Positions 25,705 through 34,925 of a DNA stretch of 64,000 nt are shown in pieces. This DNA is from Sediminivirga luteola (GTDB taxonomy: Bacteria > Actinomycetota > Actinomycetes > Actinomycetales > Brevibacteriaceae). Every line of letters begins with the position of its first letter. The stretch's first letter is position 1. Position numbers and translations under genes: made by a program. The DNA lies in the NCBI RefSeq assembly GCF_014639315.1, contig NZ_BMFY01000016.1:1-64000 (forward strand). Reading direction: 5' to 3'. The notes under the pieces were generated by a model. The model ran no database searches. It saw only the letters and a program-made list of their open reading frames with translations, and was not told the DNA's origin.

Positions 25705-27240
25705 TCACGCGAGGGGCCAGGTGTGCACCGGTTCGTTCCCCCACTGCCGTTCCAGATAGGTCCCGGTGATCGTGGCGAGCGCCTCGCGCCTGGGCTCGGG
25801 CACCGGCACGGGGTCGTCGCCCGGTTCCGCGCCGCCGGCCGCCCGGTCCAGGCGGAGGCCCCCGTCCAGTCGGTCCAGGGAGTCCAGCAGCCAGCGGGAC
25901 CCGTTCATACCGGTCAGCGCCCGCTCGCGGACGATGCCGATGTAGCGGTCGATCAGGTCGGCGTCGACGCCGATGGCCGCCAGGCCCTCCGCCGCCTGCG
26001 GGATGAGCACCTTCACCAGCAGCTCGCTGACCGGGACGGTGCCGGCGCGGGGCCAGAAGACCTGCGCGTCCAGGCCGTGCTTGGCGCATTCGAAGAAGTT
26101 CTCGCGGGCGGTGCTGAACGACATCCGCGACCATAGCGGCCGCGCCTCCGAGGCGAGGTACCTGACCAGGCCGTAATAGAAGGCGGCGTTCGCGGCCGTG
26201 TCGACCACGGTCGGCCCGGCCGGCAGCAGCCGGTTCTCCACCCGCAGATGGGGCCGGTCCTCCCCAGGCACGTAGATGGGCCGGTTCCAGCGCCAGATGG
26301 TGCCGTTGTGCAGCAGCAGCTCGTGGATGGTCGGCGCGCCCGACTCGGCCCGCTCATCGGCGCCGGCGTCTTCCTTGGATTCCGGCAGCAGCGCCGGGAA
26401 GTAGCGGACGTTCTCCTCGAACAGATCGAAGACGCTGGTGATCCAGCGTTCCCCGAACCACACGCGGGGCCGCACCCCCTGGTGCACCAGTTCCGGGGGA
26501 CGGGTGTCGATGGCCTGGGTGAACACGGGGATCCGGGTCTCGTGCCACAGCCGCCGCCCAGCGAACAGCGGGGAGTTGGCCGCGAGCGCCAGCTGGGGCC
26601 CCGCCAGAGCCTGCGCGGCGTTCCAGGTGCTGGCGAAGTCGCCCGGCGCCACCTGAAGGTGGAGCTGCACCGAGGTGCAGGCGGATTCCGGGGCGACGCT
26701 CTCGGCGTAGAAGTCCACGGACTCCTCGCCCTGGATGCGGATCCGCACGTCCTCGCCGCGGGCCTCCAGCACCGAGGAGTTGAGCGCCTCGTAGCGCCGG
26801 GCCGGGCTCATCCACTCCGGATGGGAGAAGAAACCGGCTTCCAGGGTGGGGAGTATCCCGGCGGTGACCAGTTCGATCCCCTGCCCGCGAGCGGTGTCGC
26901 GGGCAGCGTGCAGTCGCCGGGTGAGCCCCTGTTCCAGCTCCTCCAGTCCGCGGCCGGTGACATGCAGCACCGGGTGGTTGAGCTCGATGTTGTAGGCGCC
27001 GATCTCCGCCTGGAACTCCTCGCCGAGCTCTTCCAGCAGCGCGATGTTCCGCAGCGCTGGCGCGTGCGGGAAGGCCCGGTCGGCCAGGTTGATCTCCATC
27101 TCCAGCCCGATGGTGCCCTCGCCGGCGAACTCCGCCTCCTGCAGGTACCGGTCGAAGGCCTCCAGATTCTCCTGGAGCCGTTCGCGGTAGCCGGTGCGGT
27201 CTTTCCGGGAGAACGACTCCGAGGTGATCTCATCGCCCAT
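25705..27240 (-). CDS. GCS2-family glutamate-cysteine ligase-like enzyme
   Basis: A 511-residue carboxylate-amine ligase of the GCS2 superfamily. The N-terminal GTIGLEMEINLAD carries the acidic metal-binding residues, and HLQVAPGDFASTWNAAQ, ANSPLFAGRRLWHETRIPVF and HLRVENRLLPAGPTVVD match the ligase core. The family couples ATP hydrolysis to a gamma-glutamyl or similar amide bond. Actinobacteria use mycothiol, so classical glutathione synthesis is not implied; a gamma-glutamyl-cysteine or other ligase role is open. I start at ATG 27240, where homology begins; longer in-frame starts overlap the promoter of the divergent HAD gene. Confidence 0.82.
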   Translation of the reverse strand: MGDEITSESFSRKDRTGYRERLQENLEAFDRYLQEAEFAGEGTIGLEMEINLADRAFPHAPALRNIALLEELGEEFQAEIGAYNIELNHPVLHVTGRGLEELEQGLTRRLHAARDTARGQGIELVTAGILPTLEAGFFSHPEWMSPARRYEALNSSVLEARGEDVRIRIQGEESVDFYAESVAPESACTSVQLHLQVAPGDFASTWNAAQALAGPQLALAANSPLFAGRRLWHETRIPVFTQAIDTRPPELVHQGVRPRVWFGERWITSVFDLFEENVRYFPALLPESKEDAGADERAESGAPTIHELLLHNGTIWRWNRPIYVPGEDRPHLRVENRLLPAGPTVVDTAANAAFYYGLVRYLASEARPLWSRMSFSTARENFFECAKHGLDAQVFWPRAGTVPVSELLVKVLIPQAAEGLAAIGVDADLIDRYIGIVRERALTGMNGSRWLLDSLDRLDGGLRLDRAAGGAEPGDDPVPVPEPRREALATITGTYLERQWGNEPVHTWPLA

Positions 27241-27376
27241 GAAGAAAGCAAACCACACCAGCCGTGACCGTCGTGCATGCGGGAGGTGTGAATGCGCTGA
27301 ACCGCCGGGCCAGGCCAGGGGCGCATGCGTAGAGTGGAGGTATCCCTGCTCGGACTCCACGCCCGAAAGAGACGAC

Positions 27377-28153
27377 ATGCCTGCAGTCAGCACCACAGTG
27401 CCTGATCCCTCCCGCCGGTACCGCGCGGTCATCCTGGACATGGACGGGGTGGTCACGGATACCGCCAGCGTGCACGCCCTGGCCTGGAAACAGCTCTTCG
27501 ACGAGGCGCTCTCGCAGATCACGAGCACGCTCCAGGCGCCTTTCGACGCGGTGCACGACTACCTGAACTATGTGGACGGCAAGCCGCGGACAGGCGGTAT
27601 CGAGAGCTTCCTGGCCTCCCGCGGGCTGCGGGTGCCACCGGGCAGCCCGGACGACGAGCCCGGCGTGCTCACGGTGCACGGCCTGGCCGCCGCCAAGCAG
27701 GGGTACTTCCAGGCGATCCTGGAGCGGGACGGCATCGCGCTGTTCGGTTCCACCGTGGAGCTGCTGCGCGTGCTGCACGCCCGGGGGGTGCCGCTGGCCC
27801 TGGTGAGCTCCTCGAAGAACGCCACGGCGATGGTCCAGCAGGCCGATCTGGAGAAGTACTTCAGCCGGATCGTGGACGGCAACGAGGCGGCGCGGCTCGG
27901 GCTTCCGGGCAAGCCCGCCCCCGATATGTTCGTCACCGCCGCCAGGGACCTCGGAGTCGAGCCCGCGGAGGCGATCGTGGTGGAGGACGCCATCTCCGGC
28001 GTGCAGTCGGCGAAGGCCGGGGGCTTCGGGCTGGTGATCGGCCTCAACCGCGAGGGCGCCGCCGAGCGGCTGGCCCAGGCCGGCGCCGATGTCGTCGTCG
28101 GCGATCTGGCCGAGCTCGACGTCGCCGCCCTCGTGGTGGCGCCCGGGGAATGA
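27377..28153 (+). CDS. HAD-family hydrolase of beta-phosphoglucomutase type
   Basis: A 258-residue HAD with motif I LDMDGVVTDTA, motif II LVSSSKN, a conserved Lys in LPGKPAPDMF, and motif IV VVEDAISGVQSAKAGGFGLVIG. The cap domain fits the beta-phosphoglucomutase-like subgroup, which isomerises beta-glucose-1-phosphate or dephosphorylates sugar phosphates. No trehalose or maltose phosphorylase lies beside it, though the GH13 gene is 17 kb away. It begins 136 bases from a divergent ligase gene. The stop overlaps the ATG of the ion channel (ATGA), an unexpected pairing. Confidence 0.88.
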   Translation: MPAVSTTVPDPSRRYRAVILDMDGVVTDTASVHALAWKQLFDEALSQITSTLQAPFDAVHDYLNYVDGKPRTGGIESFLASRGLRVPPGSPDDEPGVLTVHGLAAAKQGYFQAILERDGIALFGSTVELLRVLHARGVPLALVSSSKNATAMVQQADLEKYFSRIVDGNEAARLGLPGKPAPDMFVTAARDLGVEPAEAIVVEDAISGVQSAKAGGFGLVIGLNREGAAERLAQAGADVVVGDLAELDVAALVVAPGE

Positions 28154-29190
28154 CGGCTGCAGGTTCCGCGCCGCGGCGCACCGTTCGCGGCCGCGTCACG
28201 GCTCTGGTCGAGTCCGCCCGCTTCCAGACGTTCATCATCGGCGTCATCCTGATCAACGCCGTCATCCTGGGCGTGGAGACCTACGAGGGGCTGCCGGCCG
28301 GGGTGACCCGGTCCCTCGGCTGGTTGAACCACGTCGCCGTCGGAATCTTCGTGGTGGAGATCGCGCTGCGGATCTACGCGCACCGGGGGAGGTTCTTCCG
28401 GGACCCCTGGGGCTGGTTCGACATGCTCATCGTCGCGGTGGCTCTCATCCCCGCCACGGCCGGCGGCGAGGTCTTCCGGGTGCTGCGGGCGCTGCGGATC
28501 CTGCGCCTGCTCTCCACCGTGCGGTCGATGCGGATGGTGGTCGGCGCGCTGCTGGCGTCACTGCCGGGCATCGCGTCGATCAGCGGGTTGCTGCTGATGG
28601 TGATGTACATCTACGCGGTCATCACGACCAGCCTGTTCGCGCCGGCCGAGCCCTACCGGGACCTGGGCATGGCTTTCGCCAGCCTGTTCCGGCTGCTGCT
28701 GGGCGACGGCTGGAGCGATGTGGTCGTCCCCGTGGCCACCACGCCGTGGGCCTGGTTGCTGTTCATCAGCTACTCGGTGATCACGACCGTCATCGTGCTC
28801 AACCTGCTCATCGCGGTGGCCGTGGAGGCCATGGAGCGCTTCAAAGAACGGGAGCGGGCAGGGACGGCCGAGGGCGGCGCTGCTGAGCTCAGCTCCGGGA
28901 CGGACGGCATGCTGGGGGACGGGCGCGATGCCGGAGACGCGGAACTGCTGGCGGAGGTCCGCGCCCTTCGCGCCCAGCTGCACCGGCTGGAGTCCCGGCT
29001 CGATGCGGCTGTGAACGTTCCCTCGCAGCTCGCGCATGAGGCGGGTATGACTCCCCCGGCGAGCCGGGCGGGGACCGCGTACGAGGGCTCTCCGTCTCCG
29101 GCGAGCAGGCACGACGGCCCGGGCGAGCACGGTTCCGTGGGAGACGAATTCCGCTCCCAGTCAGGACCAGCACACCCAGGTTCCCGGTAG
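28150..29190 (+). CDS. Voltage-gated cation channel, single-domain NaChBac-like
   Basis: A 346-residue six-helix channel. S1-S4 span about residues 22-130, with S4 reading FRVLRALRILRLLSTVRSMR, an Arg at every third position. The pore segment is SLFRLLLGDGWSDVVV, then S6 ITTVIVLNLLIAVAVEAMERF. The C-terminus holds a short heptad stretch (LLAEVRALRAQLHRLESRL), as in bacterial Nav coiled coils, and a disordered tail. The filter LGDGWSD departs from the usual TLESWS and keeps the Gly and final Asp that I recall from the Ca-selective CavMr filter. Translation is coupled to the HAD gene. Confidence 0.88.
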   Translation: MTAAGSAPRRTVRGRVTALVESARFQTFIIGVILINAVILGVETYEGLPAGVTRSLGWLNHVAVGIFVVEIALRIYAHRGRFFRDPWGWFDMLIVAVALIPATAGGEVFRVLRALRILRLLSTVRSMRMVVGALLASLPGIASISGLLLMVMYIYAVITTSLFAPAEPYRDLGMAFASLFRLLLGDGWSDVVVPVATTPWAWLLFISYSVITTVIVLNLLIAVAVEAMERFKERERAGTAEGGAAELSSGTDGMLGDGRDAGDAELLAEVRALRAQLHRLESRLDAAVNVPSQLAHEAGMTPPASRAGTAYEGSPSPASRHDGPGEHGSVGDEFRSQSGPAHPGSR

Positions 29191-29580
29191 CGACAGGCAG
29201 CGACGCTCCACGAGAGCCTGCGCCCGGTGGCGGGCCCGCGCCCGGTTGGAGGCCTGGGCCCGGTGGCGGCACAGCCCATCAGGTTGCGGACCTGTGCCCG
29301 GTGACGCCACCGCCCGCCAGGATTGCACGGTCTCGACAGCGGCAGGGCCCGAATGGCTGGTGCCGACCGCGGGCGCTCCGGTAGGGGTTCCTGCCACGCA
29401 TTCCGGCAAGCTGCCCTGCATCTCCTCGGCATGCCCCGGTATACAGCGCTCTCACCAGGAAAAACATGCCTTGCCGCAGGCCTTGCGCCGGTCTATGTTT
29501 AAGGAGCCGGACGGATGGCGCCGGTATGGCCTGAAGGGCGCGCATCGGCGCGAGGCTCTTCTTCCAGACAGGATCCGCAC
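29191..29580. other. Intergenic region with degenerate repeats
   Basis: 390 bases without a credible gene. Between about 29215 and 29310 the phrase CCTGnGCCCGGTGnCG occurs three times, plus a partial copy, at roughly 36-38 base spacing. A TATGTT near 29495 could be part of the promoter of the following surface protein; this is weak. Confidence 0.4.
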
Positions 29581-31092
29581 GTGAAGAATCGCATATTCGC
29601 CGCCGCCGGCGTCACCGCCCTGGCAGGACTGCTCGCTTTCCCCTTGACCGCCATGGCCACGCCGGCTCCGGATGCCCCGGCCACGACCACGCCGGGCACA
29701 ACCACCCCGGGCCCGGACGCGGAAGTCCCGGGCCCCGCGGCGGCTGGCCCCGCCGATGAGTCCTCGGCGCCGGGGGAGACCGCACCGGCTGAGCCGCACC
29801 GCACCATCAATGACACCCCTGGCGCTCTGACCGCCCCCTTGAGGCTGGCGGAGGAAGTACTCTCAGACGACGGGTTCGATATCACCGCCGAGTGGGGCGA
29901 GTTCTGGCTGGACATGGAAGCGGAGTACGAGCGGGCCGAGCTCAACCGCGACGGCCTGACAGTCTCCTTCCGCGACGCCGACGACGACGCGGTCGTCCCG
30001 GATGCGGAACCGGAGTTCTCCTTCGTCGAGTACACCGAGGCGGACGACTTCGACTACCAGGAGACCCCCACCGACCGGTTCGTCCCGGCCGGCGGCACCG
30101 GCGACAGCTGGACGTTCACGCCCGCGGAGGAGTTCCCTGCCGGGTATGAGGGCTTCTTCGGGCTGAGCGCCGTGGTCGTCCTGGACGGCGAGGAATGGGA
30201 GTTCTGGTCGGACTTCTACGTCTTCGACGCCGAGACGGTCTTCTGGGTGGAGGTCGATCCCGAGCTGCTCAGCCCGGGCCGCCTCGCCCAAGAGGGCGTG
30301 AGCCTTGCGCTGCGGGACTACTGGGACGAGCCGGTGGACGCGGCTGCCGATTACAGCTTCTTCGGCTTCGACGACGAGACGGAAGAGATCGTCGAGCTGG
30401 ATGAAACGTTCGTCCAGGACGGCGGCACGTTCACCGCGGAACTCCCGTCGGACTACCAGGCTCCGGTGTTCGTCATCGCGCAGTTCTCGCAGAGTGAGGA
30501 ACCGCGCTCGGCCCTTGGCGTCTTCGATGTCGCGAGTTACCTGATGACCATCGACCCGTACGAGTTCACCGTGCCGGAACTGGCCGAGACGGGCGTGACG
30601 GTGCAGATCGACCCGGTGGATGCGGCGGTGGCGCCGGCCGGCTCCGCTGTGGACTTCGTCTTCGAGGCCGACGTCTATGACGAAACGAGCGACGAGTACG
30701 AGTGGCGTGATGTGACCGGGCTCTTCAGCCACGTTCCCGGCACCACCTGGACCTACACCGCTGAGCTGGACGAGGACTTCGAGGGCTTCATCGATGTCAC
30801 CGCCGTCCTGGACGCAGAGGCAGGACAGTTCACGCTGTGGGACTGGTTCTACGCCGAGCCCGGTGAAGCGAGCGCCTCCCCCTCCCCGGCTCCGCCGTCG
30901 GCCGCGCCCGAGGACGATGCGAGCCAGGCCCCCAGCGCAGCTCCGGAGACCGAGAGCCCGGCTGCCCCGGGCGGGCAGGCGCAGCAGTCCCTGCCGCGTA
31001 CCGGCACCGGGCTCGGACCGCTCACGGCCGGGCTGGTCCTTCTGGTCCTCGGACTCGGCGCTCTGCTGTTGACCCTCCGCCGCCGCGCCTAG
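29581..31092 (+). CDS. Acidic LPRTG wall-anchored protein with three beta-type repeats
   Basis: 503 residues. A signal peptide (IFAAAGVTALAGLLAFPLTAMA) is followed by a Pro/Thr-rich stretch. Next come three repeats of about 95-115 residues, each with a strand starting like GLTVSF, GVSLAL or GVTVQI and an ending like GFFGLSAVVV, FVIAQF or GFIDVTAVL. A Ser/Pro linker, LPRTG near residue 471, a hydrophobic helix and RRRA complete a sortase signal. The repeats are extremely rich in Asp and Glu. No known domain is recognised; an Ig-like adhesin or cation-binding surface protein is possible. The start is GTG 29581 behind AGGA. Confidence 0.85.
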   Translation: MKNRIFAAAGVTALAGLLAFPLTAMATPAPDAPATTTPGTTTPGPDAEVPGPAAAGPADESSAPGETAPAEPHRTINDTPGALTAPLRLAEEVLSDDGFDITAEWGEFWLDMEAEYERAELNRDGLTVSFRDADDDAVVPDAEPEFSFVEYTEADDFDYQETPTDRFVPAGGTGDSWTFTPAEEFPAGYEGFFGLSAVVVLDGEEWEFWSDFYVFDAETVFWVEVDPELLSPGRLAQEGVSLALRDYWDEPVDAAADYSFFGFDDETEEIVELDETFVQDGGTFTAELPSDYQAPVFVIAQFSQSEEPRSALGVFDVASYLMTIDPYEFTVPELAETGVTVQIDPVDAAVAPAGSAVDFVFEADVYDETSDEYEWRDVTGLFSHVPGTTWTYTAELDEDFEGFIDVTAVLDAEAGQFTLWDWFYAEPGEASASPSPAPPSAAPEDDASQAPSAAPETESPAAPGGQAQQSLPRTGTGLGPLTAGLVLLVLGLGALLLTLRRRA

Positions 31093-31190
31093 ACACACAG
31101 CGGCCCCGGCAGCGCATCGGCACCGCGGCGAGTGCCCGAGGGCGTCAAGTGCACGGCACCGGCTCGCCCCTATTACCGCGGCAACGTCCT

Positions 31191-31294
31191 TATGTCACCG
31201 CCGCTCTTACGTCACCGCCCCGCCCGTACGTCGCCGCTCCGCCCGTACGTCGTCACCCTCCATGCCTGGGGGACGACGACGCACGGGCGGAGCG
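31191..31294. repeat. 19-bp tandem repeat with an inverted copy
   Basis: Units at 31191-31207 (degenerate), 31208-31226, 31227-31245 and from 31246 follow TACGTCACCGCCCCGCCCG. An inverted copy (ACGGGCGGAGCG, 31283-31294) can pair with CGCTCCGCCCGT in the third unit. It lies downstream of the LPRTG gene in the 310-base gap 31093-31402, which shows no gene. It might terminate that transcript. Confidence 0.65.
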
Positions 31295-31402
31295 ACGATC
31301 TAAGCGCCCTCGGGACGGGCCCGGGGATAACCTCACGCCACGCGGCAGGCCGCCCTGCGCAGCTGCCGGTTTACACTGGGAGCGGAGCGCACAGGAGGGA
31401 GC

Positions 31403-32344
31403 TTGCAAGTGCCCGACTTCCGGCGGAGTCGCCGAGCCCGACGGCAGAGCTGGTACGGCGCGAAGAAGCACGTGAAGACCGCTTTGAGCCTTCCGGTGCT
31501 GCACCCGCTCATGCGCCTCGTCGCCCCGCGGATCCCGCGCATCACCGTGCGCCGCCTGCCGGCGCCCAGGCGACTGCGCGAGGTGCGCGGTTACGCCGGC
31601 GGCGCAGGCTTCGTCATGGTGCGACCCGACCGCTGTGAGATCGCCAAGGAACTCTACTGGGGCCACGGTCACCGGCCCGATCCCCAGGACGCCCTCGCCC
31701 TGGAGGTCATGACCGCCCTGGCGAAACAGGCCCGGACCTTCCTGGACATCGGCGCCTACACCGGGGTGTTCACCCTGGCAGCGGCGGCCGCCAACCAGCA
31801 CATCCGGGCGCACGCCTATGAGATCGTCCCTCCGGTGGCGCTGGCGCTGCGCGCGAATGTGGAGCGGAACCGCATCGCCGACCGCACCACGGTCCATCAC
31901 GTCGGGGTGGGCGACCCAGCCACGACGATGCGGGTTCCCACCTCCGACGACGGTTCCGCGCTGCCGTCCTTCTACTCCTCGGACATGGCTTTCGACGAGG
32001 GCACCACGGTCGGTTTCGTCTCCCTGGACTCGCTGACGGACGAAGTACGCGGGCCGGTCGCGATGAAGGTGGACATCGAGGGCGGGGAAGCCTCGCTGTT
32101 CGGCCACGGCCAGGAGTTCCTGGCCCGCCACCGCCCGGACATCCTCTGCGAGGTGCTGCCGGACGCCGATGCCTCCGCCCTGGCGGCGCTGCTCGCGCCC
32201 CACGGACTGCGCTACTACGTCGTCGGCGCCCAGGCGCTGGAGCCCCGGAACGCCCTGGAGCCGGACGCCGCTTACCGTGACTGGTTCTTCAGCCCGCGCA
32301 CGCCCGAGGAACTTCGGAAGCTGGGCGTGCCGGTCGCCGGCTAG
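31403..32344 (+). CDS. FkbM-family methyltransferase
   Basis: A 313-residue protein with the SAM motif FLDIGAYTGVFTLAAAAAN near residue 114, YEIVP, and the FkbM hallmark VAMKVDIEGGEASLFGHG followed by RPDILCEVLPD. FkbM enzymes O-methylate sugars, polyketides or lipids. The frame opens at TTG 31403, four bases after AGGAGGGAGC begins; GTG 31409 is an equally plausible start. No glycosyltransferase cluster is adjacent, so the substrate is unknown. It converges with the LLM operon at a shared hairpin. Confidence 0.85.
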   Translation: MQVPDFRRSRRARRQSWYGAKKHVKTALSLPVLHPLMRLVAPRIPRITVRRLPAPRRLREVRGYAGGAGFVMVRPDRCEIAKELYWGHGHRPDPQDALALEVMTALAKQARTFLDIGAYTGVFTLAAAAANQHIRAHAYEIVPPVALALRANVERNRIADRTTVHHVGVGDPATTMRVPTSDDGSALPSFYSSDMAFDEGTTVGFVSLDSLTDEVRGPVAMKVDIEGGEASLFGHGQEFLARHRPDILCEVLPDADASALAALLAPHGLRYYVVGAQALEPRNALEPDAAYRDWFFSPRTPEELRKLGVPVAG

Positions 32345-32355
32345 GCTTTCGCCAT

Positions 32356-32395
32356 GCCGGCGCCGGGTTCTCCGCTAGCAGCCCCGGCAGCCGGC
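32356..32395. terminator. Bidirectional hairpin terminator
   Basis: Arms GCCGGCGCCGGG (32356-32367) and CCCCGGCAGCCGGC (32382-32395) pair with one bulge around a 14-base loop. The site fills the 62-base gap between the convergent FkbM and LLM genes. Confidence 0.7.
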
Positions 32396-32406
32396 AGAGA
32401 CGAGCA

Positions 32407-33732
32407 TCAGGCGGGTGCCTCACCTGGGTAGGGCAGTCCCAGAAGATCCCGGAGCGTGGCGTTGGCGGGGTATTCGGTGCGTAGGGCGCCGCGTTCCTGC
32501 AGGAGCGGCACCACGCGTTCCACGAACGGTTCCAGGCCGGCGGGGGTGATGTGCGGCACCAGGATGAACCCGTCGCAGACCCGGGTGCCGACAGCGTCGA
32601 TGAGTGCTTCCGCCACCGTCTCCGGGCTGCCGACGAAGGTCTGCCGGCTCTGCGTCTCGATCACCGTCTGACGCAGGGTGAGGTTCTTCTCCCGGGCGAG
32701 CGCGCGGAGCCGCGCGGCTTCCGCGGCCCTGTCATCGATCTGCCGGGCACGACCCTGGAATACGGTGGTCTCCGACAGATCCGGCTCGATGTCCGGCAGC
32801 GGCCCGTCGGGATCGTAGCCGGACAGATCACGGTTCCACACATGTTCCAGCAAGAGGATGGCGGTCTGCCCGCTGACCTGCTGGGCACGGATCGCGGCCG
32901 CCCGCTCCCTGGCGTCCTCGTCCGTGTCGCCGATGACGAAGGTCACGCCGGGCAGCACCTTCAGGTTCTCCGGGTCGCGGCCGTGGGCCTGCGCACGGGA
33001 CTTCACATCGGCGTAGAAGGCGCGTCCGGCTTCCGGTGTGCCGTGCCGTGTGAAGACGGCGTCCGCGTTGCGCGCGGCGAAGTCCCGACCGGCGGCGGAG
33101 TCTCCTGCCTGGAAGATCACCGGATGACCCTGGGGCGGCCGCGGGACGCCGGGATAGCCCGCCACGTCGAACTGCGTTCCCGTATAGGAGACCCGGCCCG
33201 GTTCGATCCGCGGATCGGGCCAAGAGTCCCAGAACAGGCGGGCCACATCGAGGAACTCCTGGGCGCGGCTGTAGCGCTGGTCGTGGGGCAGGTAACCGGC
33301 GCGGCGGAAGTTCTCGCCGGTGAACGCGTCTGAGGTGGTGACGACGTTCCAGGCGGCCCGGCCCGCGGAGAGATGATCGAGCGTGGCGAACTGGCGGGCC
33401 ACTTCGTACGGCTCGTTGTACGTGGCGTTGATCGTCCCGGCCAGGCCCAGATGCGCGGTGACCGCCGCGAGCCCGGACAGTACCGGGAGCGTGTCCGGGC
33501 GCCCCACGACGTCCAGGTCGTGGATCACGCCCCGCTGCTCTCTTAGCCTGAGGCCCTCGGCGAGAAAGAGGAAGTCGAAGAACCCGCGCTCGGCGCTCTG
33601 AGCGAAACGCCGGAAGGACTCGAAGGCGATGTGACTTCCGGAGGCGGGGTCGCTCCACACGGTGGTGTTGTTGACCCCGGGGAAGTGCGCTCCCAGGATG
33701 ATCTGCCGGCCTGCGGCGTGAGCGCGCGTCAT
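32407..33732 (-). CDS. NtaA/SnaA/DszA-family FMN-dependent monooxygenase
   Basis: A 441-residue bacterial-luciferase-like (LLM) monooxygenase of the nitrilotriacetate monooxygenase/SnaA/DszA branch. Motifs include LGAHFPGVNNTTVW, FFDFLFLAEGL, the substrate/FMN segment TINATYNEPYEVARQFATLDHLS, RAAWNVVTTSD, and FVGSPETVAEALIDAV. These need reduced FMN from a separate reductase and oxidise chelators, sulfones or other C-S/C-N compounds. It is the third gene of a three-LLM operon; its ATG overlaps the preceding stop as ATGA. No flavin reductase is in the cluster. Confidence 0.88.
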   Translation of the reverse strand: MTRAHAAGRQIILGAHFPGVNNTTVWSDPASGSHIAFESFRRFAQSAERGFFDFLFLAEGLRLREQRGVIHDLDVVGRPDTLPVLSGLAAVTAHLGLAGTINATYNEPYEVARQFATLDHLSAGRAAWNVVTTSDAFTGENFRRAGYLPHDQRYSRAQEFLDVARLFWDSWPDPRIEPGRVSYTGTQFDVAGYPGVPRPPQGHPVIFQAGDSAAGRDFAARNADAVFTRHGTPEAGRAFYADVKSRAQAHGRDPENLKVLPGVTFVIGDTDEDARERAAAIRAQQVSGQTAILLLEHVWNRDLSGYDPDGPLPDIEPDLSETTVFQGRARQIDDRAAEAARLRALAREKNLTLRQTVIETQSRQTFVGSPETVAEALIDAVGTRVCDGFILVPHITPAGLEPFVERVVPLLQERGALRTEYPANATLRDLLGLPYPGEAPA

Positions 33733-34925
33733 GACTGCTCTCCCGTTCCGGGGCTGCTGCGGTGCAGGCGGGAGTCCTCACCGGTGAGCTCGTCACCGTC
33801 CGCCTCTGGCCCATAGCGGTTGACGGCCGGCCGGAGGCCCAGCCGGGTGCGCAGGGTGCCGCCGGGATGAAGCGCGGCGTCTGGCCGCAGCCCCCGGGCG
33901 CGCAGCAGGCCGGGTATGGACTCGGCCAGCAACGGGAGGTCCGCGTCCTGGTCGGACAGCAGGAACCGGACCCCGTCGTACCCGAGGGACGCGAGATCGG
34001 TCACCTGCTCCGCCAGCGCCTCCGGAGTGCCGGGCTGCCCCGCCTGCCCGGCCAGCCGCACCGGTACATCGGCGAACACCTTCAAAGCGGCGCCCCGGCG
34101 GTGGTGCCGGCGCTGCGCTTCCCTCACCTCGCCCAGAGCCGCTGCTGGGTCGTCGCTGACGACGGGGGCGGGGATGAGCACCGCATCGGCGCCGTCGACG
34201 GCGGTGCGAAGCGCCGCAGGCGAGTCCGCGGGGATGACGACGACCGGCTGGCCCTGCGGCGGGCGCGGGGTGATCGAGGGCCCTTTCACGGAGAAGTACC
34301 GGCCGGTGAAGTCGATGTAATGCACCTTGTCCCGGTCGATGAAACGCCCGGTCGCGGTGTCGCGGATCTCCGCGTCGTCCTCCCAGCTGTCCCAGAGCCG
34401 TCGGGCCACCTCGATGGCGTCAGCGGCCTCGGCCTGCAGCTCCCCGTCGAGGTCACCACTGGTTTCCCGGTCTCCTGCCCCGGACCGCTCCGCGCCCGCC
34501 CCCGGCCGCTCCGTGCTCGCCCCGGGCACCGCGAGGGCCGGATGTCCCCTGCCGACGAGCCGGGACTCCTCCTCGGTACGGGAAACCGCCACCAGCCATC
34601 CGGCCCGGCCACCGCTGATGTGGTCGAGGGTCGCGAGGTTCTTCCCGACGTGAAACGGCTCGGTGTGCGTGGTCGTCATGGTGGGCAGCAGCCCTATCAC
34701 GGCGGTGCGCGCCGCCAGCCAGGACGCCAGCAGGCTGGTGTCCAACCGGGGCAGTCGTCCCGGTCCGAACCGGTCGTGCAGGGTCACCAGGTCGAAGCCC
34801 GCCCGTTCTGCCAGCTGGACGGCCCCCAGCCAGTAGCCCGGGTCGAGCAGCCGGCCGGGATCATGTGCTGCCGCACCGGGATGATCATCGGCTACGCCGA
34901 GTCCGGCCGCCAGGGTGAACGTCAT
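33729..34925 (-). CDS. LLM-class flavin-dependent oxidoreductase
   Basis: 398 residues, luciferase-like fold: ERAGFDLVTLHDRFG, GLLPTMTTTHTEPFHVGKNL, HISGGRAGWLVAVSRTEEE, DFTGRYFSVKGP, and LTDLASLGYDGVRFLL, which aligns to the family's end. A low-complexity Gly/Glu/Arg insert of about 30 residues (after LAVPGAS) interrupts the region where paralogues have a short loop. Its ATG overlaps the stop of the upstream LLM and its stop overlaps the next ATG. A substrate related to that of its partners is likely but unproven. Confidence 0.85.
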   Translation of the reverse strand: MTFTLAAGLGVADDHPGAAAHDPGRLLDPGYWLGAVQLAERAGFDLVTLHDRFGPGRLPRLDTSLLASWLAARTAVIGLLPTMTTTHTEPFHVGKNLATLDHISGGRAGWLVAVSRTEEESRLVGRGHPALAVPGASTERPGAGAERSGAGDRETSGDLDGELQAEAADAIEVARRLWDSWEDDAEIRDTATGRFIDRDKVHYIDFTGRYFSVKGPSITPRPPQGQPVVVIPADSPAALRTAVDGADAVLIPAPVVSDDPAAALGEVREAQRRHHRRGAALKVFADVPVRLAGQAGQPGTPEALAEQVTDLASLGYDGVRFLLSDQDADLPLLAESIPGLLRARGLRPDAALHPGGTLRTRLGLRPAVNRYGPEADGDELTGEDSRLHRSSPGTGEQS

